DNA of 64,000 nucleotides, from positions 310,001 to 374,000 of the forward strand of contig NZ_JAJKFK010000007.1 in NCBI RefSeq assembly GCF_021653975.1, read 5' to 3'. The translations under genes and the position numbers were made by a program. The notes under the pieces are model-generated. The model had not been told where the DNA came from, made no database searches, and saw only the letters and a program-made list of their open reading frames with translations. Position 1 is the first letter of the stretch. Every line of letters begins with the position of its first letter. Shown piece after piece: positions 52,242 to 60,953 of this stretch. Source of the DNA: Amycolatopsis sp. GM8 (GTDB lineage Bacteria; Actinomycetota; Actinomycetes; Mycobacteriales; Pseudonocardiaceae).

Positions 52242-53099
52242 CTACTGCGGACTGGGCCTTTTCGACTGCGGCTGGGTGTTCGCGCGCGCCACCGCGGCTT
52301 CCACGGCAGCCTTGAAATCGGGGCTTCCCAGGGTAATACGCTGGTTATCCCATTCCAACTGGAGTTGCTCGGCGAGCGAGCGGTGCGCGACCGCCCGCAG
52401 CGCCCGCACGGTCGCGCGGACACCAGCGGGCGGCAGGGCGGCGAGCCGCTGGGCGTATTCGAGCGCGGCAGGCAGCACCTCGTCCGCGGGCAGGACACGG
52501 TGCACCAGACCGATCTTCAGCGCCTCGTCGGCGGTGACCTTGCGATCGCTGAGCAGCAGGTCGGTCGCCGCGGCCAGGCCCACCACGTTCGGCAACGTGA
52601 TGCTGAGGCCCAGCTCCGGACCGGCCCCGAGGCTGATGAAACCGGACCGGAACCGCGCGGTCTCGGCGGCGAACCTCATGTCGTGCAGCAGCGCGATCGA
52701 CAGTCCCGCGGCCGCCGCCGATCCGTTGATGGCGGCGATCATGGGCTTTTCCAGCTGCAGGAAGGCAAGCACCCACCGGCCGAGCCCGAGCCGGTCGAAC
52801 CGGCGGGTGCCGGGAGAGAACACCCGCAGCCCTTTCTCGCCCGCGAAGGCGGGATCAGCGAGCATCTCGTCGGCCGACCGATCCGCGTGCTCGCCGAGGT
52901 TGCCGAACTCCGCCGACGCGCACCACATCGGTCCGGTCGCGGTCGTGATGACTGCCCGCACCGAGTCGTCGTTGTCGAGTTCCTGTGCCGCACCAAGGAA
53001 ATCGGCGAGCAGGCTGCCACCCACCGTGTTGCGCTGCTCCGCCCGGTTGATCGTCAGCACGGCCACGCCGCCGTCCCGCTCGATTTCGAGGTCGCTCAT
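52242..53099 (-). CDS. Enoyl-CoA hydratase/isomerase-family protein
   Basis: This 285-residue crotonase-fold protein has the oxyanion-hole motif PMIAAINGSAAAAGLSIALL and SLGAGPELGLSITLPNVVG. The first Glu of the classic hydratase pair is not evident, and residues at the usual acid positions differ (GSAAAAGL), so it may act as an isomerase or another crotonase. It begins seven bases from the end of the upstream hot-dog gene (53106) and is followed by the AMP ligase gene. It probably works on an unsaturated CoA ester. Confidence 0.85.
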   Translation of the reverse strand: MSDLEIERDGGVAVLTINRAEQRNTVGGSLLADFLGAAQELDNDDSVRAVITTATGPMWCASAEFGNLGEHADRSADEMLADPAFAGEKGLRVFSPGTRRFDRLGLGRWVLAFLQLEKPMIAAINGSAAAAGLSIALLHDMRFAAETARFRSGFISLGAGPELGLSITLPNVVGLAAATDLLLSDRKVTADEALKIGLVHRVLPADEVLPAALEYAQRLAALPPAGVRATVRALRAVAHRSLAEQLQLEWDNQRITLGSPDFKAAVEAAVARANTQPQSKRPSPQ

Positions 53100-53105
53100 G
53101 AGTGC

Positions 53106-54260
53106 CTACACGGTCTGGGTGCGACGAGGCAGCACGACGCGAGCGGTACCGCGCGCGGACTCCTCACCGTCCTGGTTGACCGCCCGCAACGTCAGCCTGA
53201 CGAGCCCGGTCGCCGGGTCGGCCGAGGTGACCGTGCCGTCGCACGTGACGAGTTCGCCGATGACGTTGTGCCGCCGTACCTGGACGTCCAGGTGCTGCAG
53301 GAAGCCGTCGTCGCCCATCCAGTCGGTCACGACGTGACCCATCCAGGACACCCGCTCCGGACCGTAGTCGTAGGCGCCGGGCACACCGACCCGCCGCGCC
53401 AGATCCGGATCCCAGTGCACGCGTTCGGGCGGTTCCGGCACGCCCCACTCGTTGGGGATGCCCAGCGCCGGGTGCCGCCGGAAGAGGTCGAACGCGTCGC
53501 CGTGGGCACGGACATAGAGCCCGCCCCAGCCGAGCAGGAAAGCGATCGCGGTGGTGGCGGTGTACGGGCCCTTCGTGATCGGCGGAACGGCGTCGCCGGG
53601 CGTGACGTCCTCGACGTATCGTGGCGTCGCGCCCCGGCGCCGGGCCTCCTCGTCGGCGTAGCGCTGTGCGATCTCTTCCATCTGCTCACTGGTCCAGACC
53701 ACTCGGATGGGCTTGTACTTCCCGCGCTCGCGCGCGGCGTCCCGCTCCAGCCGGAAGCAATAGGAATGGCCGGTACACACGAGATTGCCTTCGGTGTCGT
53801 GGAAAGGCACCCGGTAGATCTGCTGGAGCGACCGGCCGGCGAAACGACTGGGCCGTTCGACCAACTCGAGCAGGCGCGCGTCACCGGTCAGTGAGTCACC
53901 GGCCCGCAGTGGGCGTTCGAAGTCGAAAGTGGCGCCGGCGTACATCGCGTGAATACCCGGCAACCCCGTGACGTACCCGCTGAAGACCTTGTCCATCGCC
54001 AGCAACGCCGTCGGCGGCGCCAGCTGCACGCGGCCGCGCCGGGCCGCGTGATCGGGATCGTTCCACAACGGATTCCGGTCACCGATCCCGTACGCGTAAT
54101 GCCGGATCGCGTCAGGGGTCAATGTGGTGACGTGCGGCCGGTCGCTGCGGATCGGGCGGCCGATCATGTCCCGCAGCGCCGCCACCTCCGCGTCGTCGAT
54201 CTGCGGGAAGTCGCGCTCCTGCGTCGCGACGTGACCGGACTGCGGCTCCATTGCTGCCAT
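53106..54260 (-). CDS. Tandem hot-dog (MaoC-like) acyl dehydratase
   Basis: From ATG 54260 (GGGAGA upstream; ATG at 54275 is an alternative) the product is 384 residues. The N-terminal FAS1-like dehydratase half has TPDAIRHYAYGIGDRNPLWN, then RRGRVQLAPPTALLAMD. The C-terminal MaoC half has LFRRHPALGIPNEWG and GAYDYGPERVSWMGHVVTDW. This double hot-dog layout is typical of enoyl-CoA hydratases in steroid and fatty-acid catabolism of actinomycetes. The gene leads an operon with the crotonase and ligase genes. A palindromic operator lies between it and the divergent ligase gene at 54351. Confidence 0.85.
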   Translation of the reverse strand: MAAMEPQSGHVATQERDFPQIDDAEVAALRDMIGRPIRSDRPHVTTLTPDAIRHYAYGIGDRNPLWNDPDHAARRGRVQLAPPTALLAMDKVFSGYVTGLPGIHAMYAGATFDFERPLRAGDSLTGDARLLELVERPSRFAGRSLQQIYRVPFHDTEGNLVCTGHSYCFRLERDAARERGKYKPIRVVWTSEQMEEIAQRYADEEARRRGATPRYVEDVTPGDAVPPITKGPYTATTAIAFLLGWGGLYVRAHGDAFDLFRRHPALGIPNEWGVPEPPERVHWDPDLARRVGVPGAYDYGPERVSWMGHVVTDWMGDDGFLQHLDVQVRRHNVIGELVTCDGTVTSADPATGLVRLTLRAVNQDGEESARGTARVVLPRRTQTV

Positions 54261-54285
54261 CCCTGCTTCTCCCATCGCTGCACCA

Positions 54286-54319
54286 CCGTTAGTTCATACA
54301 GTACCAGCTATACTAACGG
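54286..54319. promoter_or_regulatory. Divergent operator of the acyl-CoA catabolic genes
   Basis: CCGTTAGT (54286-54293) and ACTAACGG (54312-54319) form a perfect 8-bp inverted repeat around an 18-base spacer that contains GTACCAGCTATAC. That core resembles GTATAGCGCTGTAC upstream of the TetR gene at 57006. It covers the start regions of both divergent operons and is probably a TetR-family binding site. Confidence 0.6.
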
Positions 54320-54350
54320 AGTCAACGTGCCACTCGATGAGGGAGCCGGA

Positions 54351-55949
54351 ATGACAACCGACCGTGGCTGGGGCGCCGACGTCGCACACAGCGAGGTACA
54401 CGGCCACCCGTGCCGGGTGTATCGCGACCGTCGCCGAACGATCGTCGCCGTCCTGGACCAGATCCAGCGCTGGCCGGACCGGACGTTCATCGTGCACGGC
54501 GATCGGCACGTCACCTTCGGCGAGTTCGCCCGGTTGACCCGCGCGGTCGCGGATCGCCTGGCGTCGTGCGGGGTCAGCCGTGGGGACCGGGTCGCCATCT
54601 ATGCCGCCAACAGTCCTGAGTGGGCGGCCACTTTCTTCGCGGTGCTGAAGCTGGGCGGCATTGTCGTGCCCTGCAACGGATGGTGGTCGGCCGAGGAGCT
54701 GGCGCACGCCTGCGCGACGTGTGGGCCGGCCTTCCTCGTCGCGGACGAGCGGCATTTGCGACGTGTTCCGGCCGGACTGAGCACGATCCCGATCGAATGG
54801 CTCAGCACGCCCGCCGAAGACCTGGCTCCGTCCATTTGGGACGATCCGGAGGTGGATGAGGACGCGCCGGCCGTGATCCTGTTCACCGCTGGGACGACGA
54901 ACTTCCCGAAGGGAGCGGTGCTGTCGCATCGCGCTCTCGTGGCGAACCTGCAGACCCTGTTGATCGTGTCGAACAAGCTGCCGCACCAGATCGGCGACGA
55001 CAACCCGGCGAGCGTGACCCTGGTCGGCCTGCCGCTGTTTCATATCGGCGCCATTCAGTTGATCCTGGTGCCGCTCATGACCGGCAGCCGGATCGTGTTC
55101 CTCGAAGGCCGTTTCGAAGCGTCGGCCGTCTTGCGGCTCGTCGAGCACGAGGGGGTCACGATGTTCTCCGGCGTTCCCACGATGATGGAACGGCTGCTAG
55201 CGCACGGGGATTTGGGCCATCGCGATGTGCGTTCGTTGCGCACGGTCGTGCTGGGTGGTTCACCGGTCGATGACGGGCTGCTCGCCCGGGTGGCCGCCGC
55301 GTTTCCCAGTACGACACGGGGAGTCGGGCAAACGTATGGACTCACCGAGGCGGGCGGGGTCGTGAGTACCGGGGTCGGCGCAGACATCCGTACCCACCCG
55401 GGCTCGTCGGGGCGGCTCGCGCCGGTGGTGGAGGTTCGTGTCAAGGATCCCGACAGCTCGGGCACCGGCGAGATCCTGGTCCGGTCACCGGCCTGTATGG
55501 ACGGTTACTGGGGACTTCCGGATGACACCACGATCGACGACGATGGCTGGGTCGCCACCGGGGACCTCGGCCGCGTCGACGCCGAGCGTTTCTTGTACGT
55601 CACCGGTCGCATCAAGGATGTGATCATCCGTGGCGGGGAAAACATCAGCGCCGGCCGGGTGGAAGCGGTTCTGCGTGAGTACCCCGGTGTCGCCGAGGTC
55701 GCGGTGGTGGGCCTCGAAGACGCCGATCTCGGCGAAGTCGTCGGCGCGGTGGTGGTCGCGTCGTCACCTGCGCCCAAGACCGGCGAGTTGACGGCGTTCG
55801 CGGCGGAGCGGCTCGGACACTTCGAAGTACCGGCGCGCTGGTGGCTGCGCACTGAGCCCTTGCCCACCAACGCCGCGGGCAAGGTCCTCAAGCGCGAACT
55901 CGTCGCCGGTTGGCCACCTGAGGCCCAGTCCGCGGTGCCCTCGCGGTAG
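54351..55949 (+). CDS. AMP-dependent acyl-CoA synthetase
   Basis: This 532-residue ligase starts at ATG 54351 with GAGGGAG five bases upstream. Core motifs include the phosphate loop LFTAGTTNFPKGAVLSH, in which Ser and Gly of the usual TSGTTG are changed to Ala and Asn. A5 TYGLTEAGGVV, A7 TGDLGRVDAERFLYVTG, A8 DVIIRGGENISAGRVE and the A10 Lys in TNAAGKVLKREL follow. Its N-terminus (VHGHPCRVYRDRRRT) resembles the ligase at 59385-60953, so the two are paralogues. It probably activates an acid of the same catabolic route. It converges on the enoyl-CoA hydratase at 56020. Confidence 0.9.
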   Translation: MTTDRGWGADVAHSEVHGHPCRVYRDRRRTIVAVLDQIQRWPDRTFIVHGDRHVTFGEFARLTRAVADRLASCGVSRGDRVAIYAANSPEWAATFFAVLKLGGIVVPCNGWWSAEELAHACATCGPAFLVADERHLRRVPAGLSTIPIEWLSTPAEDLAPSIWDDPEVDEDAPAVILFTAGTTNFPKGAVLSHRALVANLQTLLIVSNKLPHQIGDDNPASVTLVGLPLFHIGAIQLILVPLMTGSRIVFLEGRFEASAVLRLVEHEGVTMFSGVPTMMERLLAHGDLGHRDVRSLRTVVLGGSPVDDGLLARVAAAFPSTTRGVGQTYGLTEAGGVVSTGVGADIRTHPGSSGRLAPVVEVRVKDPDSSGTGEILVRSPACMDGYWGLPDDTTIDDDGWVATGDLGRVDAERFLYVTGRIKDVIIRGGENISAGRVEAVLREYPGVAEVAVVGLEDADLGEVVGAVVVASSPAPKTGELTAFAAERLGHFEVPARWWLRTEPLPTNAAGKVLKRELVAGWPPEAQSAVPSR

Positions 55950-55964
55950 GTCGCGCGAAGTCGT

Positions 55965-56001
55965 CGGCGTTGGTGGTGGCTGGCGCGCCCCACCAACGCC
56001 G
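55965..56001. terminator. 12-bp hairpin between convergent ligase and hydratase genes
   Basis: CGGCGTTGGTGG (55965-55976) pairs perfectly with CCACCAACGCCG (55990-56001) around a 13-base loop. The right arm repeats bases from the ligase 3' end (CCACCAACGCCGC, about 55864). The tract TGCCCTCGCGGTA-like GCCCTCGCGGTA also recurs on both sides. It probably serves both convergent genes as a terminator. Confidence 0.6.
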
Positions 56002-56019
56002 CCGGCAAGGTGCCGACAC

Positions 56020-56874
56020 TCAATCCGCGCCGCCCTCGCGGTAATCACCAAAAGCCCGGTCCCGTTCCGAAAGGTTCGCCCGCACGCCTTTCTCCCGGAA
56101 GCCGCGCATGTATTCGCGTGAGGAACGCTGGTGGAAGCCCAGCGCGTTGAGTTCCGCTGTGGCGCGCAGGCCGTCGCGAATGCCGGCCGCTTCCATCGCG
56201 CGGTGGCAGGCGCGCTTGTTGATCGCCAGCAAGTCAGCCGGCACCGTCGCGATCTGAGTGGCGATGCGGACCACCTCATCGTCGATATCCGCGGCCGGGA
56301 AACACCGGTTCGCGTAGCCGAGCGCGACCGCCTCCTCGCCGGTCAGCGCCGAGCCGGTCAGCATCGCCTCCATGCCCCGGCGCATTCCGAGCAGCCACGG
56401 CTGCCACACCATGTCCGGCGTGGACATGGACCGAACGGGCGGATACCCGATCTGGGCGTCGTCCGCCACGTACACCAGGTCGCACGCCGCCGCGAGTTCC
56501 GATCCGCCGGCCAGGCACCAGCCTTCCACCTGGGCGATGATCGGGATCGACATGTCCCACATCTCGAACCAGTTGTTGACCACATGGCGCGCCCACCATC
56601 CGTCGGTGGTCGCCGCCGCGCGCTCCACCGGGTGGTTCCGCTCACTCAGGTCGTAACCGGCCGAGAAAACCCCGTTGCTGCCACGGATGATCACCACCGA
56701 ACACTCGGGATCGGCGTCGGCCTCGCGCAGCCGGCCGAACAGCTCGCCGCGCAGTTCGTTGTTGAGCGCATTGCGCTTGTGGGACCGGTTCAGGGTCAGC
56801 CGGACGACCCCATCGGCGGGTCGATCGACCAGCAGCACCGGCTCGGACGACACCAGACGCGCTTGAGTTGTCAT
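56020..56874 (-). CDS. Enoyl-CoA hydratase/isomerase-family protein
   Basis: This 284-residue crotonase-fold protein starts at ATG 56874; a GTG at 56877 is directly upstream. Family motifs are VVRLTLNRSHKRNALNNELR, VIIRGSNGVFSAGYDLSERN and the oxyanion hole PIIAQVEGWCLAGGSELAAA. A C-terminal extension (RDRAFGDYREGG) resembles crotonases of steroid-degradation loci. It lies beside the TetR gene, divergently, with a shared candidate operator. It probably hydrates or isomerises a CoA ester in the same pathway. Confidence 0.88.
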   Translation of the reverse strand: MTTQARLVSSEPVLLVDRPADGVVRLTLNRSHKRNALNNELRGELFGRLREADADPECSVVIIRGSNGVFSAGYDLSERNHPVERAAATTDGWWARHVVNNWFEMWDMSIPIIAQVEGWCLAGGSELAAACDLVYVADDAQIGYPPVRSMSTPDMVWQPWLLGMRRGMEAMLTGSALTGEEAVALGYANRCFPAADIDDEVVRIATQIATVPADLLAINKRACHRAMEAAGIRDGLRATAELNALGFHQRSSREYMRGFREKGVRANLSERDRAFGDYREGGAD

Positions 56875-56959
56875 CACACCACTTTCGCTCGAATGGGTTT
56901 CCGCTCGACGGGACCTCGCCCACGCGGACGCGAGCTGAACAGATCTGAGCGTTTAGGTA

Positions 56960-56973
56960 GTATAGCGCTGTAC
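56960..56973. promoter_or_regulatory. TetR-type operator
   Basis: GTATAGCGCTGTAC is an inverted repeat with one mismatched pair. It lies 32 bases upstream of the TetR start and in the shared region with the divergent hydratase. A related core, GTATAGCTGGTAC on the minus strand, lies in the operator at 54286-54319. Confidence 0.55.
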
Positions 56974-57005
56974 CGGCAACGTCGAACGACAAGAACGGAC
57001 GGCTG

Positions 57006-57794
57006 ATGGCACCCAAGCCCCGCACCGGCGGCACCCCTACCGACGCCGCGACAAAGCGACCGGCCGGCAGCCGGGCGGCGTCGGGCCGGAACGGCGGCGC
57101 GCGAGCAGCGGAGCCGCCGGCCAAGAACCCCGCGCCACGGGTCCGGCTCAACGCGGCCGACCGCCGCGCGCAGGTCATCAATGCCGCGCGTGAGGTTTTC
57201 CTGGAGTCGGGTCTCGCCCGCACCCGCAGCCGCGACATCGCCGACCAGGCCGGGATCACCGAGGCCTTCCTGTACCGGATCTTCTCGTCCAAGGAGGAGA
57301 TCTACCGCCAGGCGATCGAGATTCCGCTGCGCGAGCTCACCGACCAGCTGGTGAGCGAGATCAAGGAACTGGCCCAGGACGAGAGTGTCCCGCGAGCCAC
57401 GATGCTCAGGCGTGCCAACGAGATCCTGCTCGGCGCGCTGACCGAGACCACGCCGCTGCTCATCGTCGCGCTGTTCTCCGAGCTGGCCCGCGGCAAGGAC
57501 CTCTATCAGTCCTCGATCCGCCCCCTGCTGCACGACGCGATCGAGACGATCATTACCGATATTTCGGGCTGGGACCCGCCCCGGGTCGATCTGGACGTCG
57601 TCGTGCAGGGCTTTTTCGGCATCCACTTCGGAGCGGCGCTGGACAGCATCCTGTGCGACCGGCCGCTGGATGTGGAAGAGACCGCGCGCGAGATCACCAT
57701 GATGTTCGTCGGGGGCGTGCAGGAACGTCTCGGCAACACCGAGGACGCTCCGCCCCGGAAGGCAGCGGGTAAGCGCAAGTCGTCTCGCTCCTGA
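57006..57794 (+). CDS. TetR-family regulator with long disordered N-terminus
   Basis: This 262-residue protein begins with about 45 residues rich in Ala, Pro, Arg and Gly, unusual for TetR. The helix-turn-helix follows: RRAQVINAAREVFLESGLAR, then SRDIADQAGITEAFLYRIFS. The C-terminal domain is helical with LLIVALFSELARGKDLYQSS and ends in a basic tail. It probably controls the surrounding acyl-CoA genes through the related palindromes near 54300 and 56966. The ligand is probably a CoA ester; this is inference from neighbouring genes. Confidence 0.9.
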   Translation: MAPKPRTGGTPTDAATKRPAGSRAASGRNGGARAAEPPAKNPAPRVRLNAADRRAQVINAAREVFLESGLARTRSRDIADQAGITEAFLYRIFSSKEEIYRQAIEIPLRELTDQLVSEIKELAQDESVPRATMLRRANEILLGALTETTPLLIVALFSELARGKDLYQSSIRPLLHDAIETIITDISGWDPPRVDLDVVVQGFFGIHFGAALDSILCDRPLDVEETAREITMMFVGGVQERLGNTEDAPPRKAAGKRKSSRS

Positions 57795-57810
57795 GGTTTC
57801 GCAGCTGGCA

Positions 57811-57841
57811 GGGTTATGTATAGTGAGCACATTACATACCC
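57811..57841. promoter_or_regulatory. Inverted repeat before the aldehyde dehydrogenase
   Basis: GGGTTATGTA (57811-57820) and TACATACCC (57833-57841) form an inverted repeat with one extra base in the left arm and a 12-base spacer. It sits 22 bases before the aldehyde dehydrogenase ATG, a place suited to an operator. Confidence 0.5.
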
Positions 57842-57863
57842 TACCTGAAGGCGTGGGCCGACA

Positions 57864-59288
57864 ATGCCGTCACAAGTCACCCAGGCCGCGACGATCGGCG
57901 GACAGCCGGAACTGACCGACCGCACGTTCGACGTGCTCGATCCCGCGACCGGGAGCACGTTCGCCACGGTGCCGGACTGCGGCACCGCGGAACTCGATGC
58001 GGCCATGACCGCTGCCGCGGAAGCGTTCCCACAGTGGCGACGCGACCGCAGCGCACGCCAGGCGGCGCTGCTCGCGATCTCGGAGATGTTGTTCGCCCAC
58101 GCCGGTGAACTCGGCCGGCTCGTGACCCACGAGCAGGGCAAACCACTGGCCGATGCGATCGCGGAGGTGCAGGGCGCCGGTGTGTGGTTCAAGCACGCCG
58201 GGCGGATGGCACCGCTCGACGCGACGATCCAGGACGATCGCAAGGGGCACGCGAAGGTCCGGCATCTCCCGCTCGGCGTCGTCGCGGGGATCACGCCGTG
58301 GAACTTCCCGATCTTCCTCGCGGCGTGGAAGATCGCGCCCGCGTTGCTCGCCGGCAACACGTTCGTGCTCAAGCCGTCTCCCTTCACCCCGGTCGCGTCA
58401 CTGCGCATGATCGAGCTCGCGCAACAGGTTCTGCCACCGGGTGTGCTCAATGCCGTGAGCGGTGGGGACGAGTTGGGGGCGGCGATGACGACGCATCCGA
58501 TCCCGCGCAAGCTCACGTTCACCGGTTCGGGATCGGCCGGCCGGGAAGTGGGCAAGGCTGCCGGCGCGGGTCTCAAGCGCGCCACGCTGGAGTTGGGCGG
58601 CAACGACCCGGCGATCGTCCTCGACGACGCCGTCGCCGGTGACATCGTGCCCGAGTTGTTCTGGGGCGCGTTCACGAACAGCGGGCAGGTCTGCTCGGCG
58701 ATGAAGCGCGTGTTCGTACCGGCTCACATGTTCGACGAAGTCGTCGACGGCTTGGTCGATCTCGCCCGGAATGTCCTGGTGGGGAACGGTTTCGACGAGG
58801 GAGTGCGGCTGGGCCCGGTGAGCAACCGTCCTCAGTTCGAGCGCGTTCGCGGACTTGTCGACGACGCGGTGCGCCGGGGCGCCCGGGCGATCGGCGGTGG
58901 TCCCGCCTCCGAGGGACCCGGATTCTTCTACCGGCCCACGATCGTCACCGGTGTCGAGGACACCATGCCCATCGTCGCCGAGGAGCAGTTCGGGCCCGCG
59001 CTGCCTGTCCTGCCGTACACCGACCTCGACGAGGCGATCCGGCGCGCCAACGACACCAACTTCGGGCTTTCGGCGTCGGTGTGGGGCGGTGACGATGATC
59101 GCGTGCGCTCCGTCGGCGAGCAACTGGAGTGTGGGACGGTCTGGCTCAACTCCCACCTGGCACTCGCACCCAACCGCCCCTTCGGCGGCGCCAAGGACAG
59201 CGGACTGGGCACCGAGAACGGCACGTGGGGCCTGGAGTCCTACACGCAACTCCAGCTCCTCTACAGCCCACCAGCAGCGGGTTACTAA
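57864..59288 (+). CDS. Aldehyde dehydrogenase (NAD(P)-dependent)
   Basis: This 474-residue ALDH-superfamily enzyme has cofactor and substrate motifs GVVAGITPWNFPIFLAAWKI, KPSPFTPVAS and FTGSGSAGREVGKAAGAGLK. The catalytic Glu is in LELGGNDPAIV and the nucleophile Cys in NSGQVCSAMKR. It oxidises an aldehyde to an acid, which the neighbouring ligase could then activate. The last codons TAC and TAA lie inside the inverted-repeat element at 59281, so that element supplies the stop codon and probably replaced the original 3' end. The inverted repeat at 57811 is a probable control site. Confidence 0.93.
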   Translation: MPSQVTQAATIGGQPELTDRTFDVLDPATGSTFATVPDCGTAELDAAMTAAAEAFPQWRRDRSARQAALLAISEMLFAHAGELGRLVTHEQGKPLADAIAEVQGAGVWFKHAGRMAPLDATIQDDRKGHAKVRHLPLGVVAGITPWNFPIFLAAWKIAPALLAGNTFVLKPSPFTPVASLRMIELAQQVLPPGVLNAVSGGDELGAAMTTHPIPRKLTFTGSGSAGREVGKAAGAGLKRATLELGGNDPAIVLDDAVAGDIVPELFWGAFTNSGQVCSAMKRVFVPAHMFDEVVDGLVDLARNVLVGNGFDEGVRLGPVSNRPQFERVRGLVDDAVRRGARAIGGGPASEGPGFFYRPTIVTGVEDTMPIVAEEQFGPALPVLPYTDLDEAIRRANDTNFGLSASVWGGDDDRVRSVGEQLECGTVWLNSHLALAPNRPFGGAKDSGLGTENGTWGLESYTQLQLLYSPPAAGY

Positions 59289-59382
59289 TCCGACCAGAAG
59301 TAGGCGGACCCCGAGCGGCGCGGAACCGTTGCTACGTAAGCCGGATAGCCGTGGCTGTGGTCGGATTAGTAACGAACGGCAC
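59281..59382 (+). repeat. Dispersed inverted-repeat element, full copy B
   Basis: GTTACTAATCCGACC (59281-59295) is exactly complementary to GGTCGGATTAGTAAC (59359-59373), a 15-bp terminal stem. GAACGGCAC follows, as in copy A at 10202. AGTAGGCGGAC and CCGTGGCTG are conserved inside. Relative to copy A, one base pair of the terminal stem is changed on both sides (C-G to T-A). The element provides the aldehyde dehydrogenase stop codon and ends three bases before the convergent ligase stop. Confidence 0.85.
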
Positions 59383-59384
59383 CG

Positions 59385-60953
59385 CTAGCCGAGTTCAGCC
59401 AGCAACTCCGCGCGCAGCTGCGCCTTGACGATCTTGCCGGCAGCATTCGTCGGCAGGTCGTCCTGGCGGACCCGCCACACCGTGGGCATCGACATCGGGG
59501 CCACCAGACCGTCGAGATGCGCACGCAGGCCGGCGTGGCTGAGCGAAGTCCCGGCCCGCAGTGTGGCGACGGCCGCGACCTGCTCCCCCAGATCGGCATG
59601 CGGCACACCGACAACCGCGACCTGGCGCACATCCGGGTGTTGAGCGATCGCCTCTTCGACCGTGGCGCTCCAGATGTTCTCCCCGCCGCGAATGATGACG
59701 TCCTTCGCTCTGCCGGTGACATAGAGAAATCCGTCGCCGTCGAGACTGCCGAGGTCACCGGTGCGCAGCCAACGGCCGTCGGCGAACGGGGCGTCCTGCT
59801 CGTCGCCGCCCAGATAGCGGTCCATGACCGTCGGCGATCGCACGAGAATCTCACCGGTGCCGTCAATGCGCACCTCGGCGAGCGGCGTCGGCCGGCCGAC
59901 CGTGCCCGGATGGGTGGCCACGTCATGCCCCGCACCGGCCGCGACCACACCGCCGGCCTCTGTCAGACCATAGGAGACCCCGGTGCCGCGAACCGCATTG
60001 GGGAACGCCTCGCGGACCTTGCTCCGCAGCGATTCGGGCACCGGCGCGCCGCCGAGGGTGACCACGCGAACCGACGACAGGTCGGCCTCCACGCCGGCGT
60101 CACGCGCCTCGAGGACCCGCCCCACCATCGTGGGCACGGCGGCCCAGGCCTTCACCGCTTCGCGTTCGATGGTGCGCAGGACCTCGGCGCCATCGAACCG
60201 CCGGCCCGTGAAGACCAGGCGTCCTCCGGTCAATGCCGAAGTGAGTAGCTGCTGCACGCCGCCGATGTGGAACAGCGGCACGCTCAGCAAGGTCACGCTC
60301 GGGGAGGCGTCCACCGGCAAGTCCTTCGGGAGCCGCCGGGACAACGCGAGCAGGTTCTGCAGGTTCGCGAGCACGCTGCGCTGGGACAGCACCACGCCTT
60401 TCGGGCGGCCGGTCGTGCCCGACGTGAACAGCACCACCGCCGGGTCGCCCTCACCGATCGGCGGAGCCTCGGGCCGCTGCCCAGAAGCCGATAGCGCGTT
60501 CCCCAATTCCCCGAAGCTAAGCGTGGGCAGGCCACCAAAACTCTCCCGCGACTGCTCCTCACACACGACCGCGGCCGGGGTGGCCAATGCGACGGCATGC
60601 GTGAGCTCATCCGCCGTCCACCAAGTGTTGCCGAGCACGGCAACAGCGCCGCAGCGCATCACCGCCCAGAACCCGATCACCCACTCCGCGCAGTTGCGCC
60701 CGTAGAGCATGACGTGATCGCCGGCGCGGACACCGAGCGCACACAGCCGATCGGTGGCGTCGTCGACCGCGGCGGTCACCGCAGCGATCATCAACCGGGT
60801 TTCGCCGTCCACCAGGTAGACGCGCGTACCGAACCGCGCCGCGTCGTCCAGGACGTCGGCCACCCGATGCCGCCTCGCGGAGAACATCCGGCACGGGCTG
60901 CCCAGCACGTCCTCGTGGGTGAGTTCGCTCCCCCACGCGAGATCCGCGCTCAC
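59385..60953 (-). CDS. AMP-dependent acyl-CoA synthetase
   Basis: This 522-residue ligase starts at GTG 60953, which overlaps the stop of the acyl-CoA dehydrogenase gene (GTGA). Core motifs are VVLFTSGTTGRPKGVVLSQ, SYGLTEAGGVVAAGAG, RTGDLGSLDGDGFLYVTG, RAKDVIIRGGENIWSATVEE and the A10 Lys in TNAAGKIVKAQL. Its N-terminus (THEDVLGSPCRMFSARRHR) is shared with the ligase at 54351, indicating a duplication. It forms an operon with the two dehydrogenase genes and the Rieske gene, so it probably activates a substrate of that route. Confidence 0.9.
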   Translation of the reverse strand: MSADLAWGSELTHEDVLGSPCRMFSARRHRVADVLDDAARFGTRVYLVDGETRLMIAAVTAAVDDATDRLCALGVRAGDHVMLYGRNCAEWVIGFWAVMRCGAVAVLGNTWWTADELTHAVALATPAAVVCEEQSRESFGGLPTLSFGELGNALSASGQRPEAPPIGEGDPAVVLFTSGTTGRPKGVVLSQRSVLANLQNLLALSRRLPKDLPVDASPSVTLLSVPLFHIGGVQQLLTSALTGGRLVFTGRRFDGAEVLRTIEREAVKAWAAVPTMVGRVLEARDAGVEADLSSVRVVTLGGAPVPESLRSKVREAFPNAVRGTGVSYGLTEAGGVVAAGAGHDVATHPGTVGRPTPLAEVRIDGTGEILVRSPTVMDRYLGGDEQDAPFADGRWLRTGDLGSLDGDGFLYVTGRAKDVIIRGGENIWSATVEEAIAQHPDVRQVAVVGVPHADLGEQVAAVATLRAGTSLSHAGLRAHLDGLVAPMSMPTVWRVRQDDLPTNAAGKIVKAQLRAELLAELG

